Part shown: piece by piece, positions 1 through 7,874 of the stretch | Layout of the letters: every line of letters starts with the position of its first letter | Numbering within the stretch: position 1 is the first letter of the stretch | Origin: Neorhodopirellula lusitana | GTDB lineage: Bacteria > Planctomycetota > Planctomycetia > Pirellulales > Pirellulaceae | Assembly (NCBI RefSeq): GCF_900182915.1 | Contig: NZ_FXUG01000008.1 | Span: 124,001 to 188,000, forward strand | Reading direction: 5' to 3' | DNA: 64,000 bases | Program-made: the position numbers and the translations under genes | Notes under the pieces: model-generated | The model's database searches: none | What the model was told of the DNA's origin: nothing | The model's input: the letters and a program-made list of their open reading frames with translations, nothing else

Positions 1-844
1 GCGAAATGTCTGGCCGGCGGCGGGTCGGGTCGTCCGCTGGCAGCGGTTCAAAGGCCAGTTTGCTTTTTGAGTCGCACAGGGCGATGACTTTTTCGGCCAA
101 TTCTCGGATCGTGAATTCGACTGGGTTGCCGATGTTCACCGGGCCCACGAATCCGTCTTGGTTCATCATCCCGATGATGGCGTCCACGAGGTCGTCGCGG
201 AAGCAGAACGATCGGGTTTGCTCGCCGTCGCCGAAGAGCGTGATGTCGTCGCCTGCGATCGCTTGGCGGATAAAGGTCGAAACAACTCGACCGTCGTACG
301 GGTGCATCCGGGGGCCGTAGGTATTGAAGATGCGTACCAAGCGGATGTCGACTTTGTTGGACCGGTGGTAGTCCATGAACAACGTTTCCGCGACCCGTTT
401 GCCCTCGTCGTAACAGGCACGAATCCCGATCGGATTGACGTTGCCGCGATAGGATTCGGTTTGGGGATGCTGTTCGGGGTCGCCGTACACTTCCGACGTG
501 CTCGCCTGCAGGATTCGGGCGCCACATCGCTTGGCGATGCCGAGCATGTTGATGGAGCCCAGAACGCTGGTTTTGATCGTTTTGATCGGGTTGTATTGGT
601 AGTGTCCCGGGGCGGCGGGGCACGCCATGTTGTAAATCTGGTCCACTTCCAGGTGAATCGGCAGGGTGATGTCGTGCCGGATCAGCTCGAAGTTAGGGCG
701 TTCAAGCAAGTGGGCGACGTTGGTCTTTTGGCTGGTGAAAAAATTATCGAGGCAGATGACGTCGTGGCCTTGGTCAACGAGTCGTTCGCAGATGTGCGAT
801 CCGAGGAAACCGGCACCGCCGGTGACGAGAATTCGTTCGATCAT
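1..844 (-). CDS. UDP-glucuronate decarboxylase-like NAD-dependent epimerase (partial, C-terminus beyond left edge)
   Basis: Extended short-chain dehydrogenase that probably converts UDP-glucuronate to UDP-xylose in the cytoplasm. The reading frame starts at the ATG whose complement is at 842-844 and stays open to base 1, giving about 281 residues; the remaining C-terminus lies outside the window. Seen: an N-terminal Rossmann motif GGAGFLG (residues 9-15), the active-site triad region ASTSEVYG (114-121) and Y145-x3-K149 in the ACYDEGK context, then FNTYGPRM and a GDGEQTRSF block typical of UDP-glucuronate decarboxylases and dTDP-glucose dehydratases. The [10 protein letters not shown] and DDLVDAI blocks resemble UXS more than RmlB. 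Family assignment is strong; exact substrate is inferred. Confidence 0.85.
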   Translation of the reverse strand, partial: MIERILVTGGAGFLGSHICERLVDQGHDVICLDNFFTSQKTNVAHLLERPNFELIRHDITLPIHLEVDQIYNMACPAAPGHYQYNPIKTIKTSVLGSINMLGIAKRCGARILQASTSEVYGDPEQHPQTESYRGNVNPIGIRACYDEGKRVAETLFMDYHRSNKVDIRLVRIFNTYGPRMHPYDGRVVSTFIRQAIAGDDITLFGDGEQTRSFCFRDDLVDAIIGMMNQDGFVGPVNIGNPVEFTIRELAEKVIALCDSKSKLAFEPLPADDPTRRRPDIS

Positions 845-1394
845 TCAATCTTTTCCAGTGCACGCCGATTGGCGTTGGTAGCGGCAAACAGGCAATCGTT
901 TTGTTGCGGCAGGCGACCAATACAGGCAGGCAACCAACGGGGAAGCTGGCAATCATAGGCAAGCGGGGCATTGCAGCCAGCTGGTGATTGCCGTCGGTAG
1001 GCCGCTTTGTGGCCCATTGCCCTGGTTTTGGGCTCTGGCTTATTGGGTCCTGTCGCACAACGCGAAGTCGCCGTTATCGTGCTTGGCAACTGCGATTCTG
1101 TCGACCCTAAACGATGAAAAACGTTGTGTTTGTCGCCTCTGAATCGCCACTGCCGGAATGGTCGGCAAAGCCGGTGCGACCGGGGGCCGACGCGACTCGC
1201 TTTTGGGGGCAGGGACTAGTCGAATCCGCCTGGTGCGATCAGACTGTCTGAATCATTCGATTGGTCTGGCGATTCGTTTTGGATTGTCAAATCGGGGAGC
1301 TGCGAATCAAAAAGTTGCCTCCGCGGTTGTACCGCGTGATCATGTCCAATCGATTTTGCCCGCCCGTTTCCGCTTGCCTGTACGCCGCTTGCCC
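845..1394. other. gene-free stretch, divergent promoter region
   Basis: About 550 bases separate the divergent epimerase and ketoacyl synthase genes. An open frame of the downstream gene extends back to 1158, but it has no family similarity before about 1395. I see no RNA gene or strong palindrome here. Confidence 0.4.
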
Positions 1395-2414
1395 GTGCCT
1401 CACGCTCAAATTGGTCCTATCGCGGTTCATCTGCCTCCCCGGGTGGAGCATAACGATACGCTTCAAGAACAGTTCCCGTCCTGGGACCTGAATCTGATTG
1501 CTGAAAAAACAGGCATCCAGCAGCGGCATATTGCCGACCCGGGTGTCACGTCGGCGGATCTTGCCGTGGCTGCCGCAACCGATCTGTTTGAACGCGAGAA
1601 TATCGATCCTGCATCGATTGATTTTGTCTTGCTGTGCACTCAAACGCCCGACTATCCCCTGCCGACGACAGCCTGCCTGGTGCAAGACCGCTTGGGTTTG
1701 CCGACGCGGTGTGGTGCGGTGGATTTCAATCTAGGGTGCAGCGGTTTTGTCTACGGGCTGGCAATGGCCGATGGGCTGATGCAAAGCGGCGCCGCCAAAC
1801 GTGTGCTGCTGCTGACCGCGGAAACATACAGTAAATACATCGACGACGGTGACCGTAGCCTGCGAACCATTTTTGGTGACGCGGCGGCGGCAACGCTGTT
1901 GACGGCGGAAGAGAAGCCTAGTCTGTCCGCATTCCAATTTGGTAGCGATGGCAGCGGAGCGGATATGTTGATCGTCGGTGACGGCGGAGCTCGTCCGCCC
2001 GAGGATGCGATCCGTCCGCGACACCGCAAACGCTGGAAGAGCCGTTTGTACATGGACGGCCCCAGCCTGATTAACTTCACCGTCGATGCGATTCCGCGAT
2101 TGGTGAAGGAAATTCTGGAAGTCGATGGCTACAGCGATGACGACGTCCACCGCTATCTGATGCACCAAGCGACCTGGAAGATGCTCGACCAGTTGCGTTT
2201 GCGGATGGACGTCGATGACGCTCGTTTGCCGATTGACATGGCAGACATCGGCAACACGGTTTCCTGCACATTACCGATCCTGATTGATCGCCTGCGCCGC
2301 AAGGGTGAGTTGAATCGCGACGTGGCGGGCGACAAGTTGAATGTGTTGGTGGGTTTCGGTGTCGGCCTTTCTTGGGCAGGGTGTTTGTGGCGTGATCATT
2401 ACCAGGCGACCTGA
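1395..2414 (+). CDS. 3-oxoacyl-ACP synthase III family protein (FabH-like)
   Basis: Thiolase-fold condensing enzyme that would join an acyl-CoA to malonyl-ACP. The Cys-His-Asn triad is visible: C115 in NLGCSGFVYGL, H257 in LMHQATWKM and N287 in IGNTVSCTLPI. The N-terminal KTGIQQRHIA block and C-terminal GFGVGLSWAG are also FabH hallmarks. The frame is open from 1158, but FabH homology begins at about QIGPIAVHLPP, so I prefer the GTG at 1395 (339 residues, normal length). It could supply fatty-acid initiation or be a paralogue in a secondary pathway; no fab genes are adjacent. The start codon is an inference, as no clear ribosome binding site is seen. Confidence 0.85.
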   Translation: MPHAQIGPIAVHLPPRVEHNDTLQEQFPSWDLNLIAEKTGIQQRHIADPGVTSADLAVAAATDLFERENIDPASIDFVLLCTQTPDYPLPTTACLVQDRLGLPTRCGAVDFNLGCSGFVYGLAMADGLMQSGAAKRVLLLTAETYSKYIDDGDRSLRTIFGDAAAATLLTAEEKPSLSAFQFGSDGSGADMLIVGDGGARPPEDAIRPRHRKRWKSRLYMDGPSLINFTVDAIPRLVKEILEVDGYSDDDVHRYLMHQATWKMLDQLRLRMDVDDARLPIDMADIGNTVSCTLPILIDRLRRKGELNRDVAGDKLNVLVGFGVGLSWAGCLWRDHYQAT

Positions 2415-2500
2415 CGCACAGGTTGTCGGATGGGCAAGGTCGATGTGAGGCATCGGCTTCCGCCTGGGAAATCGCTTTCTGATGAAACGGGGGATATGGA

Positions 2501-3262
2501 ATGGATCAGCCAAATAAGGGTGCCGAAGCACAGAACTGCACCGGGTGCTTTTTAGTTGCGTCGCCCTATCTTGCCGACGGCCATTTTTTTCGGTCAGTCG
2601 TCTTCATCGTGCGGCATACCGATGAGGGTGCCTTCGGGGTTGTGATTAATCGCGTCAGTGACCAGCGGTTCAGTGACGCGGTTGAAATGTCGGACCCGTC
2701 TTGGGCTAAATCATCAAAAAAGTCGAAACCAGGGGCGACGTCGAACGCGGAAGCCGACGCGCCCGCTGATGCATCGGCGTCCATTGATCGAGACCTGATT
2801 CACTTAGGCGGGCCAGTCGAAGGTCCTTTAATCGCGCTGCACGAAGTTGCTGGGATTGGGGAGCCTTGTGGTGTTCCCGGCAATCCGGATCAGCCGCACG
2901 GCACGGAAACGATTCTGAACGACCATCCCGCGGAAGCGTTCGGTTCGATGTCGATTCAGTATGCCAATGCTCCCGCGTGGATGACGACCGATGAAGATCA
3001 TTTGCGGATCTTGTTTCGCCGTGAAGACGCGCGGCTGAAATTCATTGTTGGGTATTCAGGTTGGGGCAAGGGACAGCTCGAGGACGAATTGAAGGCGGGC
3101 GGTTGGTTGGTCACGCCGGCTGAATCGGATTCCATTTTTGATGGCGATGGGGACATTTGGGAAAAGCTGGTGAAGCGATGTGGCCATGCGATTTTGAAAG
3201 ACCTTCGTCCCGATTTGTCATTGCCCGCCGAGAGCGAAGCCTTTGACCCGGGGCTGAATTAG
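2501..3262 (+). CDS. YqgE/AlgH family protein (DUF179)
   Basis: Member of the widely conserved YqgE/AlgH family, whose biochemical role is not settled. Seen: GCFLVASPYLADGHFFRSV near the N-terminus, HTDEGAFGVVINR, IHLGGPVEGPL and FIVGYSGWGKGQLEDELKAGGWLV, the four conserved blocks in the usual order. At 253 residues it is longer than the usual 185-190, mainly because of an insertion of about 40 polar residues (roughly 63-100, rich in Ser, Lys, Ala and Asp) between the second and third blocks. The stop codon is five bases before the following phosphatase gene, suggesting co-transcription. Confidence 0.85.
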   Translation: MDQPNKGAEAQNCTGCFLVASPYLADGHFFRSVVFIVRHTDEGAFGVVINRVSDQRFSDAVEMSDPSWAKSSKKSKPGATSNAEADAPADASASIDRDLIHLGGPVEGPLIALHEVAGIGEPCGVPGNPDQPHGTETILNDHPAEAFGSMSIQYANAPAWMTTDEDHLRILFRREDARLKFIVGYSGWGKGQLEDELKAGGWLVTPAESDSIFDGDGDIWEKLVKRCGHAILKDLRPDLSLPAESEAFDPGLN

Positions 3263-3267
3263 CGGTC

Positions 3268-3996
3268 ATGGCACGTTATGTGATCGGCGATGTGCATGGA
3301 TGCAGCAAGGCGCTGCGTTCGATGCTGGAAACACTGAAGCCCGGGTCGGGCGATGAAGTGATTTTGGTGGGTGACTATGTCGACCGCGGCCCAAATTCAA
3401 AAGATGTCGTCGACCAGTTGCTGACGTTACAGCAGTGCTGCGAACTGACCGTTCTGCGTGGCAATCACGAAGTCATGCTGCAAGGCGTGACGATGAACGA
3501 CATGGACGCGACGACTTGGATCGAAAACGGAGGGAACACGACCATCGCTAGTTACGGTGGTTCGGCCACGAAGATCCCGTCGAATCACTTGGACTTCTTT
3601 CAGGGTCTCAAGCGGTATCACGAAACCGAGACTGAAATCTTCGTGCACGCGATGTACGACCCTCAGCAACCCATCGGCGAGCAGAGTGATGAGTTGACCT
3701 ATTGGACTCATTTGCCGAAAGTTGTACCGGCACCGCACGTCAGTGGGAAGCGAATTTACATGGGCCACACGCCGCAGCCGAACGGAGAAATTCTTCGCCG
3801 TTCGCACATGGTTGTCGTGGACACGTACTGTTTCGGCGGCGGCTTCTTGACGGCCCTGGATCTCGAGACGGACGCCATTGTCCAGGCCGACCGGCACGGG
3901 CATGTCCGCCGCGTCCCGATCGAGCATCTGTATCTCGCCGCCCTCAAGTGCATTGACTGGTTACGCGGGAAGGGCGGGGAGTCCGAGGGTGGCTAG
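3268..3996 (+). CDS. PPP-family serine/threonine or dinucleotide phosphatase
   Basis: Calcineurin-like metallophosphoesterase of the PPP family (relatives: PrpE, ApaH and lambda-type protein phosphatases). All metal and phosphate motifs are present: GDVHG (7-11), GDYVDRG (35-41) and GNHE (65-68), followed by HAMYD and MGHTPQ further along. Its 242 residues match the bacterial single-domain enzymes. It follows the YqgE gene by five bases, so the two are probably co-transcribed. Substrate (phosphoprotein or Ap4A) cannot be decided from sequence. Confidence 0.88.
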   Translation: MARYVIGDVHGCSKALRSMLETLKPGSGDEVILVGDYVDRGPNSKDVVDQLLTLQQCCELTVLRGNHEVMLQGVTMNDMDATTWIENGGNTTIASYGGSATKIPSNHLDFFQGLKRYHETETEIFVHAMYDPQQPIGEQSDELTYWTHLPKVVPAPHVSGKRIYMGHTPQPNGEILRRSHMVVVDTYCFGGGFLTALDLETDAIVQADRHGHVRRVPIEHLYLAALKCIDWLRGKGGESEGG

Positions 3997-4008
3997 TTCG
4001 TTTTCGAA

Positions 4009-4800
4009 TTAGCCCACTTGTGGCTTAACTTCGTTCCAGACCGCGAGGGCGCCGTCTGCGAAGCTGCCGAAGAAGTTTGGCTCGCTGGGACGTTCTTCTA
4101 AGATTTCACGCCAGAAGGCGCGGGCTCGGAATCCGCCACGGTGGCGTCGTTTGCCGCCGGGGCCGTCTCCTTTCAATCGGCGACGATGTCCGTCGTGCCG
4201 GCCCTCTTCATGTCGGCCTTCGTCGTGTCGGCCACGCCCGCGTCCTTCAGGGCCACCTCTTCCGGGGCCGCCGCGTCCGGGACCGCCTCTTCCGCGTCCA
4301 GGGCCGTCATGTCCCGGGCCATGTCCTCGCCGGTGGCGGCCGCGTCCTGGTTCGTCGTCTGGCTCTTCATCGGGGCCGGCGAAACCGAATGTCTCGTCGT
4401 CCGCGATACGGCGAGTCATTTCGATCCAGCCGTCGCGTGTGGAAAGAAAATCGCCCCAGCATTCAGGCGTGACCTCGGTGTGGAAGTCTTCTAGTGCGGA
4501 AAGCTGTTGGACGGTCGCTAGGTTCATTGCCCAGTGTCGTCCCGCCGCGTCCCCGGCTGGCGATTGCTCGAGTGGGGCCGATTCCGCGGATTCGGCTTCG
4601 GCAGCGAGGGCTTTGAGCCGCTCGACCGTGGCTTCGATGGTCGTGATTTCTTCGAAAGGACCAATCTCTTCTAGTTTGGTTTCGAACGCGTCGCAGGCAA
4701 TGGCGGACCAATTGACTTGCGAGCCCGTTCGCTTCATGCGTTTCTTCAAATCGTGTGGGACGGTGATCGTGGTGCGAGAAAAGTTGTTGTTCTTCTTCAT
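4009..4800 (-). CDS. ribbon-helix-helix protein with Gly/Arg-rich tail
   Basis: Not a recognised named family. The N-terminus (residues 8-45: a short strand containing TTITVPHDL, then two helices with VNWSAIACDAFE) fits a ribbon-helix-helix DNA-binding domain of the CopG/antitoxin type. Residues 50-140 look helical and acidic. About 150-225 is a low-complexity stretch of Gly, Arg, His and Pro with GRGGP and HDEGRH repeats. A short ordered C-terminus (229-263) follows. The gene is transcribed away from a small metallopeptidase at 5011, and the shared upstream region holds a 7-3-7 palindrome, a plausible autoregulatory operator. It may be a transcription factor or the antitoxin of a toxin-antitoxin-like pair; both are inference. 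Confidence 0.7.
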   Translation of the reverse strand: MKKNNNFSRTTITVPHDLKKRMKRTGSQVNWSAIACDAFETKLEEIGPFEEITTIEATVERLKALAAEAESAESAPLEQSPAGDAAGRHWAMNLATVQQLSALEDFHTEVTPECWGDFLSTRDGWIEMTRRIADDETFGFAGPDEEPDDEPGRGRHRRGHGPGHDGPGRGRGGPGRGGPGRGGPEGRGRGRHDEGRHEEGRHDGHRRRLKGDGPGGKRRHRGGFRARAFWREILEERPSEPNFFGSFADGALAVWNEVKPQVG

Positions 4801-4891
4801 GTGTTTCCGTGTGGGGAACAGGTTAGGTCCGGCGCTGAAGTTTGGCCGGCTCTTCCGAGGTCATGGCTGAAAACCGAGCCCTGGAATAGAT

Positions 4892-4908
4892 ATGCATAAT
4901 GTATGCAT
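4892..4908. promoter_or_regulatory. candidate operator ATGCATA-N3-TATGCAT
   Basis: A perfect 7-bp inverted repeat with a 3-bp spacer lies between the divergent RHH and metallopeptidase genes, 92 bases upstream of the RHH start. RHH proteins commonly bind short repeats at their own promoters, so this is a reasonable autoregulatory site. No binding evidence exists; the call rests on symmetry and position. Confidence 0.45.
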
Positions 4909-5010
4909 TGAAGGTTGGGCAGGCAAGTGCAAATGTTTGGGGGTGCTCTGCAGCGACGGTGTAGGCGGTATCATTCGCGTGTCATCCTTTTTAATGAGAC
5001 GTCACGCGGC

Positions 5011-5415
5011 ATGGACCGGACTAGCATTCGACTGAAATTCGACGAGTACGTTGAGCCGTTCCGCGGATGCGGTCCGTTGGACGTGCACGTGATGAGCGTC
5101 TTGGACGCATTGCCGCTGGAGGTGCAGGTCGACTTTGTCAGCGATGATCGGTTTCGAATGTCGCTGGAAGACTACGTGCCGGGGCGAGGCTCGCGGATGT
5201 TTATCGAGCTGCCGGCGCATGGAACGGCCACCAGCCGATGCGTGGTGTTGCGGCGTAAATTAGCGGACGCTCCCGAAGCGTTTTCGCTCTACGTGATCGC
5301 CCATGAATTCGCGCACGCGTTTTTGCGCAATGGTGGCTGGGGAGCGATCACCGATCGCGAAGACGCCGCGGACGCGTTGGCGGCGCACTGGGGATTTTCG
5401 CGGCCACTCGCATGA
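5011..5415 (+). CDS. small HExxH-type metallopeptidase-like protein
   Basis: A 134-residue protein with VIAHEFAHAFL (HEFAH at residues 98-102) and, about 15 residues later, DREDAADALAAHWGF, which can supply the third, acidic zinc ligand. The layout is like the ImmA/IrrE (COG2856) and SprT-like minimal gluzincins, but I cannot name the family. An upstream ATG at 4915 is in frame, but its 32 extra residues are Arg-rich and unlike a domain, so I prefer 5011. The divergent RHH gene suggests a regulator/protease pair, as in ImmA/ImmR or some toxin-antitoxin systems; this is inference. Confidence 0.65.
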   Translation: MDRTSIRLKFDEYVEPFRGCGPLDVHVMSVLDALPLEVQVDFVSDDRFRMSLEDYVPGRGSRMFIELPAHGTATSRCVVLRRKLADAPEAFSLYVIAHEFAHAFLRNGGWGAITDREDAADALAAHWGFSRPLA

Positions 5416-5423
5416 TTCCTGAC

Positions 5424-5487
5424 GTAGTGGGATTTGACGGAATTCCTTCATGCGGCAAAACGCAGGAATTCTGGTGAATCCCACTAC
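5424..5487. repeat. 64-bp near-perfect palindrome (REP-like hairpin)
   Basis: The outer arms GTAGTGGGATT (5424-5434) and AATCCCACTAC (5477-5487) are perfectly complementary. After a 4/4 internal loop, the inner arms GGAATTCCT (5439-5447) and AGGAATTCT (5464-5472) pair, with one G-T. It starts nine bases after the metallopeptidase stop, so it could act as a transcription terminator or mRNA stabiliser, or be a mobile palindromic unit. Confidence 0.7.
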
Positions 5488-5566
5488 CGCAAAGCCAACC
5501 GATCATCCAGTGAAGTGGGTCATTGTTTTCAAATCGGTTGGGTTTGCAGTGGACTCGTTAGCCGAT

Positions 5567-5683
5567 TAGAGCATTTTAATTTTTGTCGTAGCGCAACTCG
5601 TCAGGAGTTTCGTAAGCCGGCGTGGGGATCGAAAATCTTGGCGACTTCCCGCTGCGGCCTACGGCATTCTTAGAAATGCTCTA
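5567..5683 (-). repeat. palindromic dispersed repeat, copy 1, overlapping a gene's stop codon
   Basis: A ~117-bp element bounded by TAGAGCATTT at one end and its complement at the other. It is highly similar to 56696-56810 when read on the minus strand. Its first three bases, TAG at 5683-5681, are the stop codon of the protease gene on this strand. The interior is an imperfect long inverted repeat. It resembles a MITE or a gene-end hairpin repeat. Confidence 0.75.
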
Positions 5684-7657
5684 GCGGCCTGATCGCGAGT
5701 GGGCGCGAGTGAAGCTCGATGATTCATCGCGACCCATCGATGCGAATACCTCATCGGCGGACTGCTGGTGATCGTGATGGGAACGACCGCGGAATCGGCT
5801 TCGGCCTGATCGGTTGCCGCCGAAATCTTGTTCGGCCAGGAAGGTGTCGAGTTCGGTGAACGAGACACCGCCGTCCACGTCGGTGTCGGCTTCAGCGATC
5901 TTGTCCCAGAATCGTTCGTTGACTTCCGTTTCGACCAGCAAGCCGTCGGCGTCGGCGTCTTTGGCATCGAATGCGGCTTGCCGTGCCGCCAGGGCTGCCG
6001 CTTCCAGTTCCGCGATGCTGACCAAGCCGTCTGCATCTGTGTCGACTTCCAGTTCTAGCAGTTTCGCCCAGAGTCGTTCGGACACTTCGTCTTCCGCTAA
6101 CGCAGCATCGTCGTTGGTATCCAACCGAGTGACCAGCGACTCGGCGTCGTTCCGGAACACTCCAACATGGAAGACACCCGAGCCTGACTGCGGTTCGTCG
6201 AGACAGTGCTCCTCGTCCGTCGTATCGGTTTCTTCGGTGTCTGTTTCTTCGGTGTCTGTTTCTTCTGTATCTGTTTCTGTGACTTCGGTCTCGTCGACCA
6301 GGCCACCGTCGTCGATCGAACTGTCGTCGGTCGGTTCGTCGGTTTCCTCGGCAGTGTCGGTCGTGTCTGCTTCGTCCGAGGTCTCTTCTGAATTTTCTTC
6401 TGGCGTCTCGTCTGTAGCTTCTTCCGTGTCGTCGAGAGTGGTGTCGTCTTCTAGCGACTCATCGGGAACGGTTTCGTCAAGTTCCTCTGTCTCGGGTTCT
6501 TCGGTGTCCGTTTCCAGCGTGTCTGTGTCGAGCGTGTCTGTGTCCGCTAGTTCCGTTTCCTCTGCCTCGGCGTTGGCGGTCGTGATCGACGCCAGTGATT
6601 CGCCTTCGTTCATGGCATTGATCACGGTCAACGCATCGATTGCCGTGATCGATCCATCCCCGTTGGTGTCGCACAGACCCAGTAGGTCTTGTTCTTCACC
6701 GAGGGTGGACGAACTGTTGAGTTGGTTGATCACCATCAACGCGTCGAGAGCCGAGGTGTTGCCATCGGCATTCACGTCCGTGGGGTTGATGTAGTTTTGG
6801 AACGTCACTTCGGCATCGAGGCGTCCACCCCAGCGATGCCAGTTGCCGCCTCGGCGCCAACGCCAGCGTGGGAACGGATCGTCGTCCGTGTCGCCGGTGT
6901 CAGTGTCGTCCACGTCGGTGTCAGAGTGGTCGTGGTCATCGTCGCTGTTGGTGGGAGTCTCTTCGGTGGGCGTCTCTTCAGTCGGTAACTCGTCCGTCGG
7001 CGTTTCTTCGGTGGGGGTTTCGTCTGTTGTTTCTTCGTCAGTGGGCGTCTCGACAGGCGTGTCCGTTACTGCGGCGGCGTAGACTTCCTGGACCGCCGCG
7101 GCGTCGATGGCGCTGAGTGTGGTGAAGGCTTGGTTGGCTGAAACAAATGGGGTGAGCACGCTGGCGACCGAATCGGTGTGATCGAGCCCCAGGGAGTGGC
7201 CGAGTTCGTGAACGGCAACGTAGACCAGATCGAACGCCCGGTTGCCCAGTGAATTGCCGACCTCCCAAGCTTCGGAAATGTCGAACTCGATATCACCCGC
7301 GATACGTGCTGGGTTCACGTCGTCGGGGAAGTAAGCCTGGGCGAGCGTGCCAGCGACGCCATCAATATTGGTGAAGGTGATGTCGATCGAGTCGCGTTGT
7401 CCCGATTGGTCGGTTTGCGTGAACGTGATATCGGCTGCACTGGCCCACGCGTTCAGGGCCGTTTCGATCGCGGCGTCGGTCTCAGCTTGGGTGAGCGAGT
7501 CGGGGGAGTTGGCGATGTAATACGTCAGTTCCGCGCTGCCCAGTCCTGGTCCATCCCATCCAAGGCTGGCGGCCAGCACGCGGCGTGCTTCCAGTGGCTC
7601 TGCCATCAAGCGTCGGCGTTTGGCTTTTTGGCGACGAGTCGAGCTGGATCCGAACAT
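5681..7657 (-). CDS. secreted matrixin-like metalloprotease with dockerin-like and EF-hand segments
   Basis: Exported zinc protease of 658 residues. The ATG at 7657 is chosen because AGGGAG precedes it at good spacing; an upstream in-frame ATG at 7696 lacks this. Order of parts: basic leader with MAEPLEARRVLAAS (18-31), the planctomycete-type extracellular signal; matrixin domain to about 195 with the zinc motif HELGHSLGLDH (150-160); a Thr/Glu/Pro linker; a dockerin-like pair of Ca loops containing VNADGNTSALDALMVIN and TNGDGSITAIDALTVIN; a long acidic Thr/Glu/Asp stretch with TDTEE repeats; and four EF-hand-like loops near the C-terminus. The expected Met-turn reads SVLTPF, with Leu in place of Met. 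Its stop codon is donated by the dispersed repeat. Confidence 0.85.
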   Translation of the reverse strand: MFGSSSTRRQKAKRRRLMAEPLEARRVLAASLGWDGPGLGSAELTYYIANSPDSLTQAETDAAIETALNAWASAADITFTQTDQSGQRDSIDITFTNIDGVAGTLAQAYFPDDVNPARIAGDIEFDISEAWEVGNSLGNRAFDLVYVAVHELGHSLGLDHTDSVASVLTPFVSANQAFTTLSAIDAAAVQEVYAAAVTDTPVETPTDEETTDETPTEETPTDELPTEETPTEETPTNSDDDHDHSDTDVDDTDTGDTDDDPFPRWRWRRGGNWHRWGGRLDAEVTFQNYINPTDVNADGNTSALDALMVINQLNSSSTLGEEQDLLGLCDTNGDGSITAIDALTVINAMNEGESLASITTANAEAEETELADTDTLDTDTLETDTEEPETEELDETVPDESLEDDTTLDDTEEATDETPEENSEETSDEADTTDTAEETDEPTDDSSIDDGGLVDETEVTETDTEETDTEETDTEETDTTDEEHCLDEPQSGSGVFHVGVFRNDAESLVTRLDTNDDAALAEDEVSERLWAKLLELEVDTDADGLVSIAELEAAALAARQAAFDAKDADADGLLVETEVNERFWDKIAEADTDVDGGVSFTELDTFLAEQDFGGNRSGRSRFRGRSHHDHQQSADEVFASMGRDESSSFTRAHSRSGR

Positions 7658-7874
7658 ATTCAGTCTCCCTAATGAATGATTACAACGGGCGAACAAGAAC
7701 GAATCGTTCTCCCGGATCGTTAGGGCGATAGAGGGCTGGCGATGTCACGCCTTTTGCAAAGAATATTCGGGAATCTTTTGGGGGCGTGAGGGCAGCTGTT
7801 TGCAAGCAAACATGGACGCGGTTGGTTGCTGATTGTGAAGCCGTTGTAAGCGTGTGGTCCTCCTTCTTTTGCAA

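Noticed and set aside
158-958. 266-residue open frame on the plus strand
   Set aside because: It runs antisense to the epimerase gene, whose motifs are unmistakable; its own sequence has no domain character.
5814-6794. 326-residue Ser/Val-rich frame on the plus strand
   Set aside because: Antisense of the acidic Thr/Glu repeats of the matrixin-like protease; the composition is a by-product of those repeats.
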